Shown here in pieces: positions 48,691 to 61,300 of a DNA stretch of 64,000 bases. How positions within the stretch are numbered: position 1 is the stretch's first letter; the number at the start of each line of letters is the position of its first letter. The position numbers and the translations under genes are program-made. The stretch covers positions 1,239,299 to 1,303,298 of the forward strand of contig NW_020653333.1 of the NCBI RefSeq assembly GCF_003589595.1, written 5' to 3'. The stretch is from Hyposmocoma kahamanoa. Taxonomy: Eukaryota > Arthropoda > Insecta > Lepidoptera > Cosmopterigidae. A model generated the notes under the pieces. That model saw only the letters and a program-made list of their open reading frames with translations. It was not told the origin of the DNA and did no database searches.

Positions 48691-48900
48691 TCTCACGCGC
48701 AATTTATTATAGATTTGAAGTGTTCGCTCGGTGTTTAAAAAATGACATCAAATAGTAGACGTGTTTAAAATTGTGTTTATGGTTGTTTGCAAGAGTGCCT
48801 CAAATTCAGAATTGTTCAGCATTTCATAATTATGCTCTCATAATCGAGACACCTATTGGCTATACTGGTAAAAATATCAATACGTAAGTACTACATTTAG

Positions 48901-49017
48901 GCACGAAACACACAGAGAACGGGTGCGTGTCGGGCGCTGGTCAGGTCGCGAGAACGGGTACACGGAATTACACCCGCCGTGTACCCGACCCGCTCTGCTG
49001 TCAATGTGTTTCACGCT
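48901..49017. mobile_element. GC-rich piggyBac-type MITE (TTAA), copy 3
   Basis: Right TTAA at 49018-49021; the left flank is ttag (one change). Ends gcacgaaacacacagag and gtgtttcacgct. Inner gtacacggaat and ccgtgtaccc are inverted. Confidence 0.6.
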
Positions 49018-51129
49018 TTAACCAAGGTTATTTCGATACAGCACGAAAAAACTCAAATGACCACCTTAATTTTTTAAAATTACGTTTACAATTTGTAGGT
49101 ACAACCAAAATAATGTAACGACTCATCGCTACGAGCAAAGTGTAGGCATTTATACGCCGACCAGGCGGGAGTTGCTCTACTTGACTTATTATACTATGAC
49201 AATGATGACAATCAAATAAGAAATAGCTGTTAAGAGTCTAATTAAATAAATGGGCGCAGAACTATTTGAAGAGACCAAAAAAGTTTTAGAACAATTAGAG
49301 TAAGCTTGAATGATAATTACATTCGATATGAAAATATATCTCAATTAGTGTTGTGTTGTTATCGATTACGTCATAATTTGGCACAAAAATTACAGGTACC
49401 AGTTAGAATTGATCCTTTTGTGCTCCCAAATCACAAGTTATATTAACTTAGTACTTAAAACTAGTATCAGTAACTCTTAAAGTGATACTACATAAATACA
49501 GACTTGAAAATATTCTCCTAGTTATATATTTAATGAATTAGTAAACTGAGAAGTATACCTGTCTCTTTTTTAGCTACATGAAACATAGGTGTGAGCGAGA
49601 AAGATATACTTTTCATCAGTTCATTCAGTTTAGTGTATAATAGATCTATGAACAATGACAAATCCTTATCAGGAACATTATTTTTACATTCATGTTATGG
49701 TTTCTACTGCTTTGTTGCGTAAGCAGTGAAGTTAACCATTCACTGGCAGATATAATGACCGTCAAAGATGTTACGTTTTACTTTGTCTGTCAGCATATCC
49801 GCTAGTGTACAACATTTTGTATTAAGTAATTAAATTTACAGAAAATAATTAAAAAAAAAAACAAAACCCAAAACGTTTTACCACTGTCGTAAACTTTTTA
49901 ATTTTTTTTTAACATTAACTCATTTTTAACAACGTTTTTGATTTTTCTTTGGTTCAACTTCAAATAAATATTTTTAATGGGTTTCATTTTTTATTCATGC
50001 AAATATATATTTTGTACAAAAAATGTTAAGCTTAAATTGTACTCGCTATGCTACATGTCGGACAAAGTGACAGAATTATTTTTTAATATTTGAAAACTTG
50101 AGCTTATTTGATAGCAATAAAAAAGTCTTCTTGTCGCTTTTGTGCTATTACTAGCAATAGCGTTCCAGGTAAATGTTACAAGTAACATCATCATTTCTGT
50201 AGGCCGACATGAAGGTAAGTGAATACACAGCTTTAATAAACTATGAAATGATAATAAATGCAACAATTCGACTTACAACTAAAAAAATTATATTTTGTAA
50301 CAATTTTCCGATATTTGGCATTGAATTGCAAGAAAACAGATTTTTTTATCCGAATTTCAAAACATAAAATGCGTAACAAATTTTCCGTAACCGTAATTTA
50401 ACGTAAAATTTACGTTGAAAGAATTTAACGACATTAAAAAAATGGTTTGTTGATGACCGTTTTAATTAAAATATTAATATTTAAAAAAAACAATTCGCTT
50501 TTTGTTATTGTCGAGATCATTTCTTTATGGAAATTCAATGACATTTGAATTTTTAATTCGTATTTGTTAAACATGACATTCACTGTCCAATAAATCAACG
50601 GACCCAACGGGAAAGTTTTTTGCGTAAGCTATTTGTTAGCTTGATTTTGTCTTTGTCTCGGTAGTTTATCAACATGTTAATGAGTGAATATCGGGCTTAT
50701 GACACAGTAGAAACCATTGCGATAGTCTAACTATCTGAGTTATTTATTTTCTCGAAAATAATTTCTAAGCTCGCAAAATTGTACGAAAGATTTGACGAGG
50801 CAAAAATATTTTATTTACTTTCTCTTAAATTGTACTACGATTTTGTTTTTCATCCAAAATATTAATTTTCTATCTTCACTGGATTTATGATAATGGATAC
50901 GGAGTCACGATACTTTTTCGGTAATGTTTAACTCGACAAATTTACAGAGAATATTTAAGCAGATGAAAAGTTTATAAATTTCTTTGAAGTCTTGTCTTCT
51001 TAGTTTTACCTTCAAAGAAATATTTTACTCGTCGTACGCATGATTTTTTCTTACGAGATTTTTTTTTTACTTCCATTTTCATAGCGATGTTAATTCCATT
51101 TTCGGATCTTTCTGCAGTCACTTCAATAA

Positions 51130-51721
51130 AGAAGAGGCCACACCGCAAGCGAAGCTAAGTTTGCTTAGCTCGCATGATTGCATGCAACAAACTGTGCGAG
51201 CTGAGCTAACTGAGCTTAACTTAGTTCATGTAGCTGCAATCAAAGCTAAGCTAAGAAAATATGGGTCCGTAATGAAGTGCTACCACTCGACGCTAGTCTT
51301 TCCCTGCACGGGGGTGAAGGGCGTCAGAGTCTACTTAGCTTAGCGGGTTTGTTGGGTAGTTAACCCACATAGTTCAGTTAGCTCGGTTAGCTACATGGCG
51401 GTGTGAACAGATCGCTGCTTTTCAAAAATAGTTGGTGAAACCAAAATTGTTAATTTTATCTTTTTACACAGTGGCGCTCAGAATGAGCTAACTTGTTGTG
51501 AAAAAGACACCGATCTTTTTATTGTTTGAAAATAATCATGGGAGAAAAGGAGCCTATATACAATTACTATTCATCTGCTTTGCATTTTAGATATTCTACA
51601 GTTGTTGTTAAACCATATTTCTGACGATTTAGGTGATTTTAGAAAGCATCGAGATGTATGAAAATATGCTAGTCGAGCTAAGCTATCCTAGCTTAGCTTT
51701 GCTCGCGGTGTGGTCTCTCTT
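51130..51721. mobile_element. ~590-bp element sharing ends with the 34817-36026 family
   Basis: Ends agaggccacaccgc and gcggtgtggtctct. Subterminal gcgaagctaag / cttagctttgctcgc are inverted. Flanking TAA at 51127-51129 and 51722-51724. The shared ggccacacc...gaagctaa ends suggest one transposase mobilised both. Confidence 0.55.
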
Positions 51722-52406
51722 TAATCATTGCAAACTTTTTGACATTAATATTTTACAGAATTAATAAATTTAATCTAAAAATTTCCATTAGCTTAATATT
51801 ATAAGAGTAATGACTAATTTAACTAATGAACTAGTATCTCTTAGTTTAATTTTAGTGTTATCAACAGTCAATTCTTTAATTATTTATTATCATCGTCGAA
51901 CGTCTTACTAGATTTATTCTAGATTGCTAACGATTGTCCTGTGTTCGATTTTTATCACGATTTTCCTGAGCAAGTCTTCTCGTATTAAAAAAATGTTTAT
52001 TTTCAGGTGGACATTGACTGTCCTGCGTGCTGTTGTTTAAAAAAACGCGGTTGAGTTACTATGAATGTGAAGACATAATTTCTACTTAATACTGTTTCAC
52101 ATTCTTATCTGCAGAACTGAAAACGCAGCTTTACGTCCGAGCAAAGAAATAATATTTTTTTATTCACATCCGAATTTCCAAAAATTTCTTTTTAGGAAAA
52201 AGCCCCAGCCAACAGCACATTCGAGTACCTACCTACTCAATAAAAACAGTATTGCAATTCTGTCTAATTTAGTGCAAATCTATACCTTGTCGAAGCAACA
52301 CTGCTTGGTGACTTAGTAGTAACCGAACATGAGCTCTTTATATATTTAGATGTTCTTCCAGAATCTATAGATTTTATGGTCTAAATTAGATTATAGCTGC
52401 CACGAT

Positions 52407-52950
52407 CAGAGATGGTCAAGCGCCCAGGTTTTAACCCGACGCTTTGTCAATAACGGGTTTAAATTGGCCTAAAACCCAATAACGCCCGAAATCGAGGGCA
52501 ACAACTATTTACTACTACTAAATATTTGTCGTAAATCGAGTTTTGTTCAAAATTAATAATATTATTACAAAATATTTATTGCTTTCTGAACTAGATGATA
52601 CGTTTTGACTTTCCATTGAATCGATTCGCTTGAAAATCGAATTGAAATAAACCGATATAAAAAGAGTTAGATCGAATTGAATCGATTTTCATAAAATCGC
52701 ATATAAATGTGCATCCTTAGTAGTGATTAACAGGATTGCAAGGTGGATATTGTGTGGAGTTGCCTCTTGTGCGTCTAAAAAAGATTTTGACATCAAATTT
52801 TATAATAAATATGGATTTATATATATATATATATATTCCGCATTCGTTGTTTCCTCCCACTATTCGAATTGGTGTGAAATGGGTTAAAACCGGCGCCGTG
52901 GGTAAAGACCCGGGCGAGTAGACTGGATTTTAAACCACAGCCCATCTCTG
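52407..52950. mobile_element. hAT-type MITE, TIR cagagatgg
   Basis: Left cagagatggtcaagcgcc, right ggcccatctctg-type end reading cccatctctg, 544 bp. 8-bp flanks gccacgat and gccgcgtt agree at six positions. Inner ggttttaaccc / gggttaaaacc are inverted. Contains a (TA)n run at about 52818-52836. Confidence 0.65.
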
Positions 52951-54199
52951 GCCGCGTTTGATTATTTTTCAAACAGCAACCACATAAAAAAACAATAACA
53001 GAATGTACAAAATCATTATCCAAACATATGGACGATTATCCCAAGGAATTTGATTAAATTTAATAAATTCCTTTTTCAAATATGTCACCTAGTCGCGATC
53101 CAACTACCACTACATGGGCCGACGAGTTTTGGCAGTTCTTAAGGCTCAGTTCAGAACTGTCAGTTACTATGGCTGGTTACTAGCAACACTACATAGACAC
53201 TAGCGACAGCAATCATTATCACAGATAAGTTGGTGACTCTGTATGTTGTAGCACTTTAAAAATGACACGTCACTTCATATGAAATGTATAGTTTAATGGC
53301 TTCTTAAGCGACACATTCATGAGCGAATTGGTTTGTGACCATGCAACCTCCTTCACTGTCATCCCACCTTTATTATCACCCTCTTTACTGGTTCCTGGCC
53401 ACTTAGGGCGCGTTCCCATTGTATTGTAACGTTTTATTTATCGTTGGACGACAGTCGCTTTTAGCCTGTTCCCATATCACGACTGTCTGTCGTGACTGTG
53501 TCGTGGACGTTTTTTTTTATCGTTGAACGACTGTTGTGTCATTCTAGCTATTCCCCCTGAATCGTGAGGACAATATATCGGTTCACGGCAGCTGCCTTGT
53601 CGTTTTCACGACAGAATCGTTCGATGCACAGACGAGGGCGCGGCAGACGAGACGGGAGAGTAGTAGGGGAATAGTAGCCGCCATTCAGTGTCGAGGCGTG
53701 AAAATTGTCGTTAGTCAAGCCGAAGCAAAACAAAAAACACTTTCCTTAAGAAAAAGTGTTGTGTGTGTAAAAGTGTCACAATTTTATTAGTTATTACAAA
53801 GTTATTAGCACACAAGGTACTAGTATACGTCATTTGACTGGTTAACTTATTCTACACATAAAATATAGCACAAAATGAAGTATTTGATAATACGTGGAAA
53901 ATTTTAGGCAAGCCGATGAAAATCAAGTTATATGGACGCCTCGCCACTGCTGCGATTATCTGTCGTCATGTTTTTATCGTGACGTTTTATTTATCGTCAG
54001 ACGACAGTCGTTTTAGCTTTTCCCATTGTCTCGACAGTCTGTTGTCGTAATGTCAAAAAATTCGTGAACGACAGTTAATCAGTTCCTGGTGACTTGTAGC
54101 ACAGGTGTTAAACCTATAGCAAATACAAAATAATGTTCTAAAATTACTAAGATGTTTATGTACTTCTTATTTGTCGTTGTATTTTGAGGAGAAAATAAA

Positions 54200-54232
54200 G
54201 TATTATTATTATTATTATTATTATATTATATT
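54200..54232 (+). repeat. (TTA)n microsatellite
   Basis: About nine att/tta triplets in the Harbinger-type element. Confidence 0.9.
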
Positions 54233-54242
54233 GTCTGTTTAA

Positions 54243-54454
54243 AGGTAAAATCACATAAGTGACATTTCTACAAAAGTCTTTATATAGCTATGGTAAGAAA
54301 ATCACTATCTTTCTGCAGGTGAAACTCAATAACAAAAAGCTATAAATTCAATAAGTGGTAATAAGTTTATCTGCAGAAATATGGTGATTTTCTTACAACA
54401 GGTACATAATTTGGATATTTTTTGTGGATCTGTGGAATGCATGTGGTTTTACCT
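54243..54454. mobile_element. piggyBac-type foldback MITE (TTAA) nested in the Harbinger-type element
   Basis: TIR aggtaaaatcacat / atgtggttttacct with TTAA at 54239-54242 and 54455-54458. Inner inverted arms gtaagaaaatcac / gtgattttcttac. Length 212 bp. Confidence 0.65.
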
Positions 54455-55395
54455 TTAAGCAAACGATATATTATAATCGTGTTGTACTATATGTGAACAA
54501 CTTCATTTAAATACACAAGCCACGACACTTCAAACTATATGCCGTCATGACAAAATGGGAACGCGCCCTTATTTTTAAAATTTTGACTCGTTTTGGAATT
54601 TATTTTCTTAATTATTCTTTTTTATATATTTTATTTCGTTGGTTCGTTCCATCAGGACTCTTGTCAAAATTCTCGAAGCGAGAGGATGTGCTTATTAAAA
54701 TTTATCATCACGTAAAACTCCAATTACACGTAATTTAACTGTTTTTAAAGCTTTTGATATAATATATACGTATATAGGCCCTCTTGGGGTAAGTGCCTCG
54801 ACTTTATAGTTTAGTAGGGAGTGTTTTATATCGTTTGTACCCTTTTTATCATTCTATTATTTTGTTATAGTTTTTTGTTTCATCTTATAATAAATTTATG
54901 TCTACTACTTTGCTTAGCGAGTTTAAAGTTCAAAATTCAAAAGGAAAAAGAAATAGTGGAACTAAATCCGGTTTTATAAAAGATATTTCAAAGTATTATT
55001 GTGATCTTTTAAATGTTTATCGCACAAGAAATTTTTGGTTTTACAATTAGACGAGCAGCACTGCTCCCTTCGGTAATTAAGCAGAGAGTGACGACGGAAC
55101 GAAACAAAATGAGAATGACGTGGCAAAGGAATTAAAGAACGATTCAAAATTTGAAAACAAGTGGTCACGAACCGGAGAAAAGGCGATAAAAAGGCTGAAT
55201 GACGTCGGTGAGAGGTCGCATCGTCACACTCTAAAGCTAGGCTACAGGTTCTCCATAAATGCTTGTGTTAGCCGACGTAGCAATCGACGTAACGAGATTT
55301 TGAGTCAAAAATGACATGTCGGCTAACGTATTTGCTAATGAATGGGGCGCTTTACGGGCAAATTTGTTGAATTGTCCAGGTCAAAGTCCACACGT

Positions 55396-58300
55396 TCACT
55401 GCGGCGGTTGCATTTGCATTTTCCGGCACTGGCATAGCCATTTTATGATCCTGGCGTTGCGTTCGACAACACTCGGTGGCTCTGTATTGCGATAGATCTG
55501 CTTTTGTACACCTGGACCTTGGACCTGTAGAATCAAACGGAGTTAAATTAATAAATAGATTCAGGCGTTGCAGGATTCCGTACCGAATACCGACCCTGGA
55601 AAGGTAAAACGTCTTACGTGCATTTGTAAAATATTACACGAGAGCGATTTAAAGTAGGGTAGTACTGTCACCTTGCCTATTTCTGCCGCCAAGCAGTAAT
55701 GTCAGAGCATTACTGTGTTGCGGTATTGAAGGGTAAGGGTGCTGGTGAAATTACAGGCACTTGGGATTGTCAACTTATGTCTCAGGGTGACGGGCGCAGT
55801 GGTAGTGCCCCTCAGATCTTTGCAATTTAAAGCACTGAGTGGCACTGCAACTGTTATGGATAGGCGTGTAGCTTACCATCAGACGCACGACTTGTTCGCC
55901 CCGTCACTTGATGTTTGGCTATGTTTATCACTTAAATATTCAAGTATATTATCGTGTAATTATTAAATAATATTTCACGATACAAAACTCGAATATCCAA
56001 TAATATTGCACGATAAAAAGATCGACTACTTAAATAATAAAACTTGCTACGGAAATTAACTATAGACCACTATAGGTGTGGTTGTCTAGGACAGGGGCCT
56101 GTATACAGTTTGTCCGCTTTGCATTTTAGATATTCTAGTTGTTTTTAAACCATATTTCTGACGATTTAGGTGATTTTAGAATATTATCGAGATGTATGAA
56201 AACATGAAATATTCTTTATTGCACATAGAATTACAATTAAAATACAATAAAGTAACTTAGGCATAAAGATAGTGAGATAATGCGCAACACGCGGCCTTAT
56301 TGCTGTATAGCAATTTCTTCCAGGCAACCTTAGGATAGAAATTTGGGATATGCAAAAGGGGTGCAAAAACATGTTATGTGAGCTAAGCTATCTTAGCTTA
56401 GCTTCGCTCGCGGTGTGGTCTCTCCTTAATCATTGCAAACTTTTCGACATTAATATTTTCTCGTATAAAAATTTATACGTGTTATCTAGCACATATAATT
56501 TTTTTTATGCAAATTTTCCCACCCTTCTCTTTTTTTTTCTTAAATTACTCAAACGTAACTACAGTCACACACACCACGACCAAAAATATACCCGGAATAT
56601 ATTCTTCGGCGGAGTGTCGAAAAGTCAACAACTCCTCTGGATGTCTCGTAGTAAGGTGAAAAACGTATTGAGCATATTTTTGGCAAGCACAGTTATTTTA
56701 CACGATTTAACCTTCACGCGCTTCGCGAAGTAGGAAATTATTTATTTTTTTTTAAATTATTTATTCAAACAGAGTTTATTCTGAACTACATGTGGTGTTT
56801 TACTATGCACAGGTTTTCATTAGACGTCGTAATGTCTATAGTCTGTTTTTTTTTGAAAATGGAGTAAAATTACAGTGCATTGCGCAAAAGTGTTGCCCGC
56901 TTACAAGTAGCTAGTGATTGCAGTCGATAAATATTCGATAAATATAGAAATATCGACTACCAACTGAATGTCGGTTACGCTTATGCAATAAATCGGCGAA
57001 TTTGTTTCATTTGAAACATCATCAATCCATTATTCGTCCAACTGCTGAACACAGGTTCACTTGACTTGTCAATTTTTGTAATTTCATACATACACTTCAT
57101 TTAGAAGTTATTAATTTTAATTCAATATAGATACTCGAATCCGCATGTTCTTATTAAAATGTATGTGAATAAAAATTGATTTCGAAACTAGTAGGCCAAC
57201 GGTGAAAGTAGGAATTTAGAACGTAATAATTCAGATATTTTTGGTAAAATATTACCATCGTTCACAATCTATCGCTAAAACTACAATCACTACGTGACTA
57301 TTTAAATTTTTATGGAAAGTGGCAACCCTGCAAATGTCATTTTACTCAGTCCTTAAAATACAGATTACAGAAGGTTTTTAGTTGTAGAGTATTATTTTGA
57401 TATAACTGTATCTTAAGTTTCAAATTTTCATAAATGAGGTCCTACTAAAAGAAGCATTATTTGTAAAATTTTGGTCCTTCGAACCGGATAAATAAATAAA
57501 TAAAACTTACCGTATAATCAGCAGTAGCAGCCAACTGGTTAGAGTCCACTGTAGAGGCCGAAGAAAAATAAACTGGGCTCTCGGGAGGCTGCTCATGAAC
57601 AATGGCGTCATAGTCCCTCGGGTCCAGACCGAGTCTCTCGAAAAACTGCTGAAGGCGAGAGGACTCTTCAGAAGGAGAGTCTGGAGAGTCTTCGCCTTCA
57701 CATGGTGCAGAGGCTGGACTTCGGCCGTCGGTTCGTCTGTACCTGTATATAGATATACCAGTTTGGCTTGAATTCGTCGATGTAATTTGTTTCTTACGCA
57801 CTAACTGTGCGATTCTTCCCTACTCCAAATATACGGGAACCTATCCAAGATACGCCTTAGCAAGTCGCTGTGATTCACATCTGATATGTGCAGTATGTGC
57901 TGGTTATGGGTGTTAAAAGATGAGAAATTTTTTTTAGACCTACGACACAAGGACTCTGCATTTTCTCTCTCTAATTGGAAGCACAGCAGGACCCCAAATC
58001 TGCCAATTTTAAATCATCCGAATTGTGTGTCTAAAAGGGTGGGCCAAAAAACGTTTTATTTGTTTTGAGAGATGTAATGGTATTTATTAGATGCCATTTA
58101 CACCCAAAATACGCCTTGTAAAATAAAGCAGCAGCAGAAAACATTTGGCAATGACGATAAAACTTAGTTATTAGTTCTATTTTACCATTTGGCAATTTTT
58201 AGTGCGATTAGAATACAAAAAAAAAATCTTTTTCATATTAAGGTGACCCACTTTACTGTCGGTGGAGTGTTCATTAAGGCATTTTGTACCATTGGTTTTC

Positions 58301-61300
58301 TGTTAAAAGTGAAGAGCAGTGGATTGTCAGTGGCTAGCCATCGGGCTACTATTTAGCTGCCATTGAAATTTTTTGGTATTCTGCTCTTTAGTGACGTAGT
58401 CTACTTCTTCTTCCTATCGTATCGATGGCATAGACTATAATGCTTGCTATCGTGGTGAAATTTGCCATTCGAGGGAAGGATTCGCCTCTTGTTGCCCTCC
58501 TAATTATTTGATGTTTCTTTCGATTCGTTTTTACTTACAATGAGTATATTAAAAAGTAGGAATATTCGAAATGAAACTAATTTTTTGTTCAGCGTAACAA
58601 TCGAAACTAACTTAAGAACTCGATATGCTAAATACATTGAAACTAAAATCGGGCGTACATTAATTCAAGGGCGCCATCTATGAGCGCATTGCATTGCATT
58701 GAATTTATATGTATATAAATTCAATATATAATATATAAAATTATTATATAATATAATTCAATGCAAATTTAATTACAGTTAATAGCGACATCTCTCGACA
58801 GGTCTGGTAGCTGCAAACTTACCTAACTGGGTGACGAAATACTTTGATAGATTTGATGAATTTGTAGTAAAATATAATATAACTTTTAAAGCATTAACTA
58901 AACGCTCGTCAAGGGCACATTACGTAGGCGCCTTTTTTGAACCAATCAACCAACACCACATACATGTTATTTCACCCCTGCCACAATTTAACGAACTGTT
59001 CGTATGAACTCAAAAAGGTCAAAAAGGACATTCACTTTTTAATTGTACTTCTTTAAGAAACCACCACTGTTTAATGATTAATGGAACTACTCCCGTAAAC
59101 CAGCAACCCATTGCCAATATATTATAGTCAACTTAAATCGTCTTTCAATTTTACGAGCTCGTCGGGATCCTCATCATCTTCTACTTGGATCTGGCGGCTA
59201 CAGATAGATTTCCTAAAGATGGCGTTACGGCAAAAATGTCATTGAAAACCAAATACAAAGATCCGACACTAAGCACATAGAAAAATTTATGAGGTTCGCT
59301 GGTTCGTTTCGTGGCTTAGTTGGCATGGCGTTGGGCACGGTTTGCTAGAAGACATCGTTACGAATCCGGCTGGGTGTCAGGATTTTTTTCCAAGTGTTCG
59401 ATATTTGTATTACTAATTATAACAAATATAAAGTATTTTACCTGTCTGAGATATCTGACTTCGACCGCAGTATGGGTCTAGGCCGGCGTTGCTTGTAACG
59501 AAGACATCTCTGTCGTTTGAACGTACCCAGTGGGGACGTTACTTCTTCAGGCGGACATATCTGCAAGGATACAGATTACAGCAAAAATCATAACTCTTGG
59601 TATAGTAAAGCCACACGTGATTACACGAAAGTATCAAATTATGTACATGTGGAATTTATTCTCTCATATTTAAGTATGAAAAAGTTATCGACTAATGTAA
59701 TTCGTAGTCTTTAAGGCGAGGTATTTTAGTGCGAGCCTAGATTTTAGGAGGTGAGGTCAAAAAAAAAAAAAAAAAAAATGGGGCTCGCGACCCGCAATCA
59801 GCGCGAAAACTAATATGAATAATCTCAGTACAGAGTACTAAAAAACCGATCTCTGTTTGCTAAGTTGTATTGAAATCGATTACGGAACAGAAGAAGAATC
59901 CTATCTTGTAACAAATTAGCACATTCTTTAGACAATATCCTTAGGTGTGATGTATCGTATATTTTTTGTAAGACTGTTATTTAATAATAAATACCTAAAT
60001 CATTTGATCTAGCAAAACAGTTTCTCCCGCTTCTCCTCCCGTGGCTCGCCTTAAACCACCTCCTCCTAAAAGTTGTCATTTTGCAGATGCCCTATTACAC
60101 CAATATATTTTATATCTATCAAGGATTTCATTATGACAGATCATTAAGACTATTTTTTAAGTGAAATAATCAATTGTTTGACAAGTAATTATTTATAGAT
60201 AACATAAAATTTAAGAGACCAACACTTGATGGCCATTTAACCGGCGACCATAGAGTATGAAACCGATCTGGTATAGAATGCCAATTGCCTCCGTGGCCGA
60301 ACGGTTACCATACCGGCCAGCCACGCAGAGGTCCCGGGTTCGATTCCCGGACCGGGAGAAATATTTGTATGCCCTACACTTACTTGTCTCGTGAGTTTGG
60401 GTGTAATTTGTGGTTGTCTGTGTATATGCCTATGGCACCCGCGATACAGGGTTTGTGTGTGTCCGTTATTTTATAGAATGAAAAGTCACACCTTGATATG
60501 TTTATCATTAGTTCTGCAACGCATCATTGGCGAACATCTTAGCTAATCAACATATTCGCAATTTATACCTAGACTGGTCAACATGTCATCCGACATTTTT
60601 GACGTACGATTGGTATGTTGGCTGACACTACCGACATGTTCCTTAATTAATGGGGCAGTTTATACCTGCGGAGTGTTGACATATTCCTGCGTGTCGTCAA
60701 TGCGTGGTCGCATGCTGCGTACTTCCGCATACTGAGGCTGTTTGCTGATCAGTTCCGTGCTCGGTTCGTGGTATCTGTGCAAATTATAAAAATCATTTTC
60801 GTATTATTTGACAAGACTACGTCGTGCTACTAATAAATAATTTAAGTTGTTCAGCCGTAATCATGGGGCTGTAAAAATAGTAAATTGTGCATTAAGGTCT
60901 TCACTTACACTTCACAACACAACAATTACTGATGAAACGGCGGGGTCTTTGTATTTCTTTTTATAAACAGATGGCCACTTATTCTTCCACAGATAGTAAA
61001 ATTCGAATAAAATGCTATAAAAGGTAAACACGCATACAGCTACGATGTATGTACGCATGAGATATAAAACAAATAATTTCAAAATACTAAAAATACTGCC
61101 GAATTTGGATTTATAAAATTAATTTAGTATAGTTCCATAGCAATTATTTAGTTTTTTTTTCTATACTTCAAGCTTATGCGAAATACAATCAGATGTTTCG
61201 AGGATAAAAACTTTTTGCTTACTCTTGACTATAAGAGAAGTACGGTGCAATAAAATAAATAAAAAATCCATTACCGCGAGTGTGGTAAAATAGTGAAAAA

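Larger units (their letters stand above)
53406..54568. mobile_element. PIF/Harbinger-type element, 1.16 kb, TTA target duplication
   Basis: TIRs gggcgcgttcccat / atgggaacgcgccc and TTA at 53403-53405 and 54569-54571. Internal acgacagtcg and cgtcgtgaaaacgaca-like blocks recur at 25824-26140 in a related copy. No transposase ORF seen. A TTAA-flanked foldback is nested at 54243-54454. Confidence 0.75.
44532..55395. other. Intergenic region between the bZIP pair and the FAM110-family gene
   Basis: No convincing gene. It holds the 46375 ORF, MITEs at 47102, 48232, 48901, 51130, 52407 and 53406, and long AT-rich stretches (44850-46350, 47520-48080, 49030-51120, 51760-52400, 53000-53400, 54600-55390) in which I see nothing supportable. 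Confidence 0.5.

Noticed and set aside
50201..52053. Possible micro-exon at 50201-50212 (A-D-M-K) joined to 52008-52053 (VDIDCPACCCLKKRG, stop) on the + strand
   Set aside because: Splice-like signals and phases fit, but the pieces are tiny, no upstream exon or family is recognisable, and chance is likely in AT-rich DNA.
55739..55966. ORF starting MLVKLQALGIVNLCLRV, with similar ORFs at 32349 and 62563
   Set aside because: Frames through the R1 repeat; the same peptide recurs because the repeat recurs.
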